Assembly: GCF_030623445.1 (NCBI RefSeq)
Contig: NZ_CP130613.1
Location: 806,001-870,000 of the forward strand
DNA: 64,000 bases
DNA from: Pseudogemmatithrix spongiicola
GTDB lineage: Bacteria; Gemmatimonadota; Gemmatimonadetes; Gemmatimonadales; Gemmatimonadaceae
Direction of reading: 5' to 3'
A program made the translations under genes and the position numbers. The notes below the pieces were generated by a model. That model ran no database searches and was not told where the DNA came from. It saw only the letters and a program-made list of their open reading frames with translations. This document shows positions 63,540-64,000 of the stretch, piece after piece; the first letter of the stretch is position 1, and each line of letters begins with the position of its first letter.

Positions 63540-64000
63540 CGTTCGACTCCCGTGGCCCGCCAGCGCAGGCCGATCCGTGTGGTATACTGCTCCTGCGACC
63601 GACGGGCGCCGACCGGCAGACCCTCGCGCGATCCGATGGCCGTCGTGTAGTCCTGCATCAGTTGCAGCGCGAACCGCTCACCGAGCGGCATCACGAACCC
63701 GTAGCTGATGGCAATCGCGAACGCGTTCTGCGCCTTGGCCTCGGCGTCGCTGAGCGCATCCGTTCCGGAGTAGTTCGCCCATTGCGAGAGCCCCACGCCG
63801 ATCTCGAACAGCTGCCCGAAGCTGCGCGGCTCGGGCGAGCGGAACGTCGCCAGGACCTGTCGGAGTTGGATGTCCCCGCGCGAACTCGTGCTGTTGCCGC
63901 GCTGGATCGGCACCGAGGCCAACGTGCCGCTCACGCCGATCGCGCCGGACTTGAGCCCGACGTCCACGCCCGCGCGGTACTGCCAGGTGTCGCCGAGGAA
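63536..64000 (-). CDS. Outer-membrane-type protein, C-terminal fragment (partial)
   Basis: The gene enters from beyond the window's right edge; the visible 154 residues begin FLGDTWQYRAGVDVGL and alternate hydrophobic and polar residues like beta-barrel strands (FAIAISYGFVMPLGERFALQ, YTTRIGLRWRATG). The end in aromatic-rich strands also fits an outer-membrane barrel, but the last residue is Arg, not Phe. Its stop overlaps the ggt start, so the two genes are coupled. Identity beyond this is not supported. Confidence 0.6.
   Translation of the reverse strand, partial: FLGDTWQYRAGVDVGLKSGAIGVSGTLASVPIQRGNSTSSRGDIQLRQVLATFRSPEPRSFGQLFEIGVGLSQWANYSGTDALSDAEAKAQNAFAIAISYGFVMPLGERFALQLMQDYTTAIGSREGLPVGARRSQEQYTTRIGLRWRATGVER

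Overview
This is a GC-rich, gene-dense bacterial chromosome segment of about 66 genes with almost no non-coding space. No stretch above 300 bases lacks a gene, and I found no tRNA, rRNA, CRISPR array, insertion sequence or integrase. Gene content and style suggest Gemmatimonadota or a close relative: a str-S10-spc ribosomal locus, many exported proteins with a VAAC-type lipobox, DUF4384/caspase proteins, a MoxR-DUF58-DUF4159 cluster, an AfsR-like regulator and stop/start overlaps such as ATGA and GTGA. The taxonomic call is inference; no marker was searched.

Layout. 1-14.5 kb (+): end of fusA, tuf, then an S10-spc superoperon from rpsJ to rplO, secY, adk and map; infA, rpmJ, rpsM, rpsK, rpsD, rpoA and rplQ do not follow. 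Several of its proteins carry unusual tails (Ala/Lys on L4, RGG on S5). Three intergenic gaps hold heptanucleotide repeat arrays. 14.6-21 kb (-): a small secreted protein, FtcD, a lone single-chain restriction-modification enzyme whose DNA looks foreign, and an inositol monophosphatase-family enzyme. 21-27 kb (+): trpS, an MgtC-like protein, a 2-hydroxyacid dehydrogenase, a PilT-like ATPase, a DapA/HOGA-family aldolase, then purA behind a promoter and terminator.

27.3-39.1 kb (+) is the most distinctive part: two LPP20-type lipoproteins, an exported PEGA/CARDB/caspase-like protease, a lipoprotein with five Big_2 domains, two tandem DUF4384 paralogues, then a membrane-anchored SARP/AAA regulator with a putative extracytoplasmic C-terminal domain. 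I propose that these form one envelope-located caspase system with its own transmembrane regulator. 39.1-44.5 kb holds an EAL phosphodiesterase (-), glyS, an M3-like peptidase, a D-amino-acid aminotransferase and a GAF protein. 44.5-53 kb is a MoxR/DUF58/BatA/DUF4175/DUF4159 cluster preceded by a ubiquitin-fold protein; its MoxR gene has no ATG, GTG or TTG before its conserved N-terminus and probably starts at CTG.

53-64 kb: corA, a zinc-ribbon serine/threonine kinase, priA, a hypothetical gene, a Fur-family regulator and a CcdA-like protein (+); an ABC exporter (-); a glycine-zipper lipoprotein (+); and a gamma-glutamyltransferase with a partial outer-membrane-type gene (-). Four genes (trpS, corA, the kinase and the EAL gene) have a TANNTT-like -10 element ending exactly six bases before the start codon, which predicts leaderless mRNAs.
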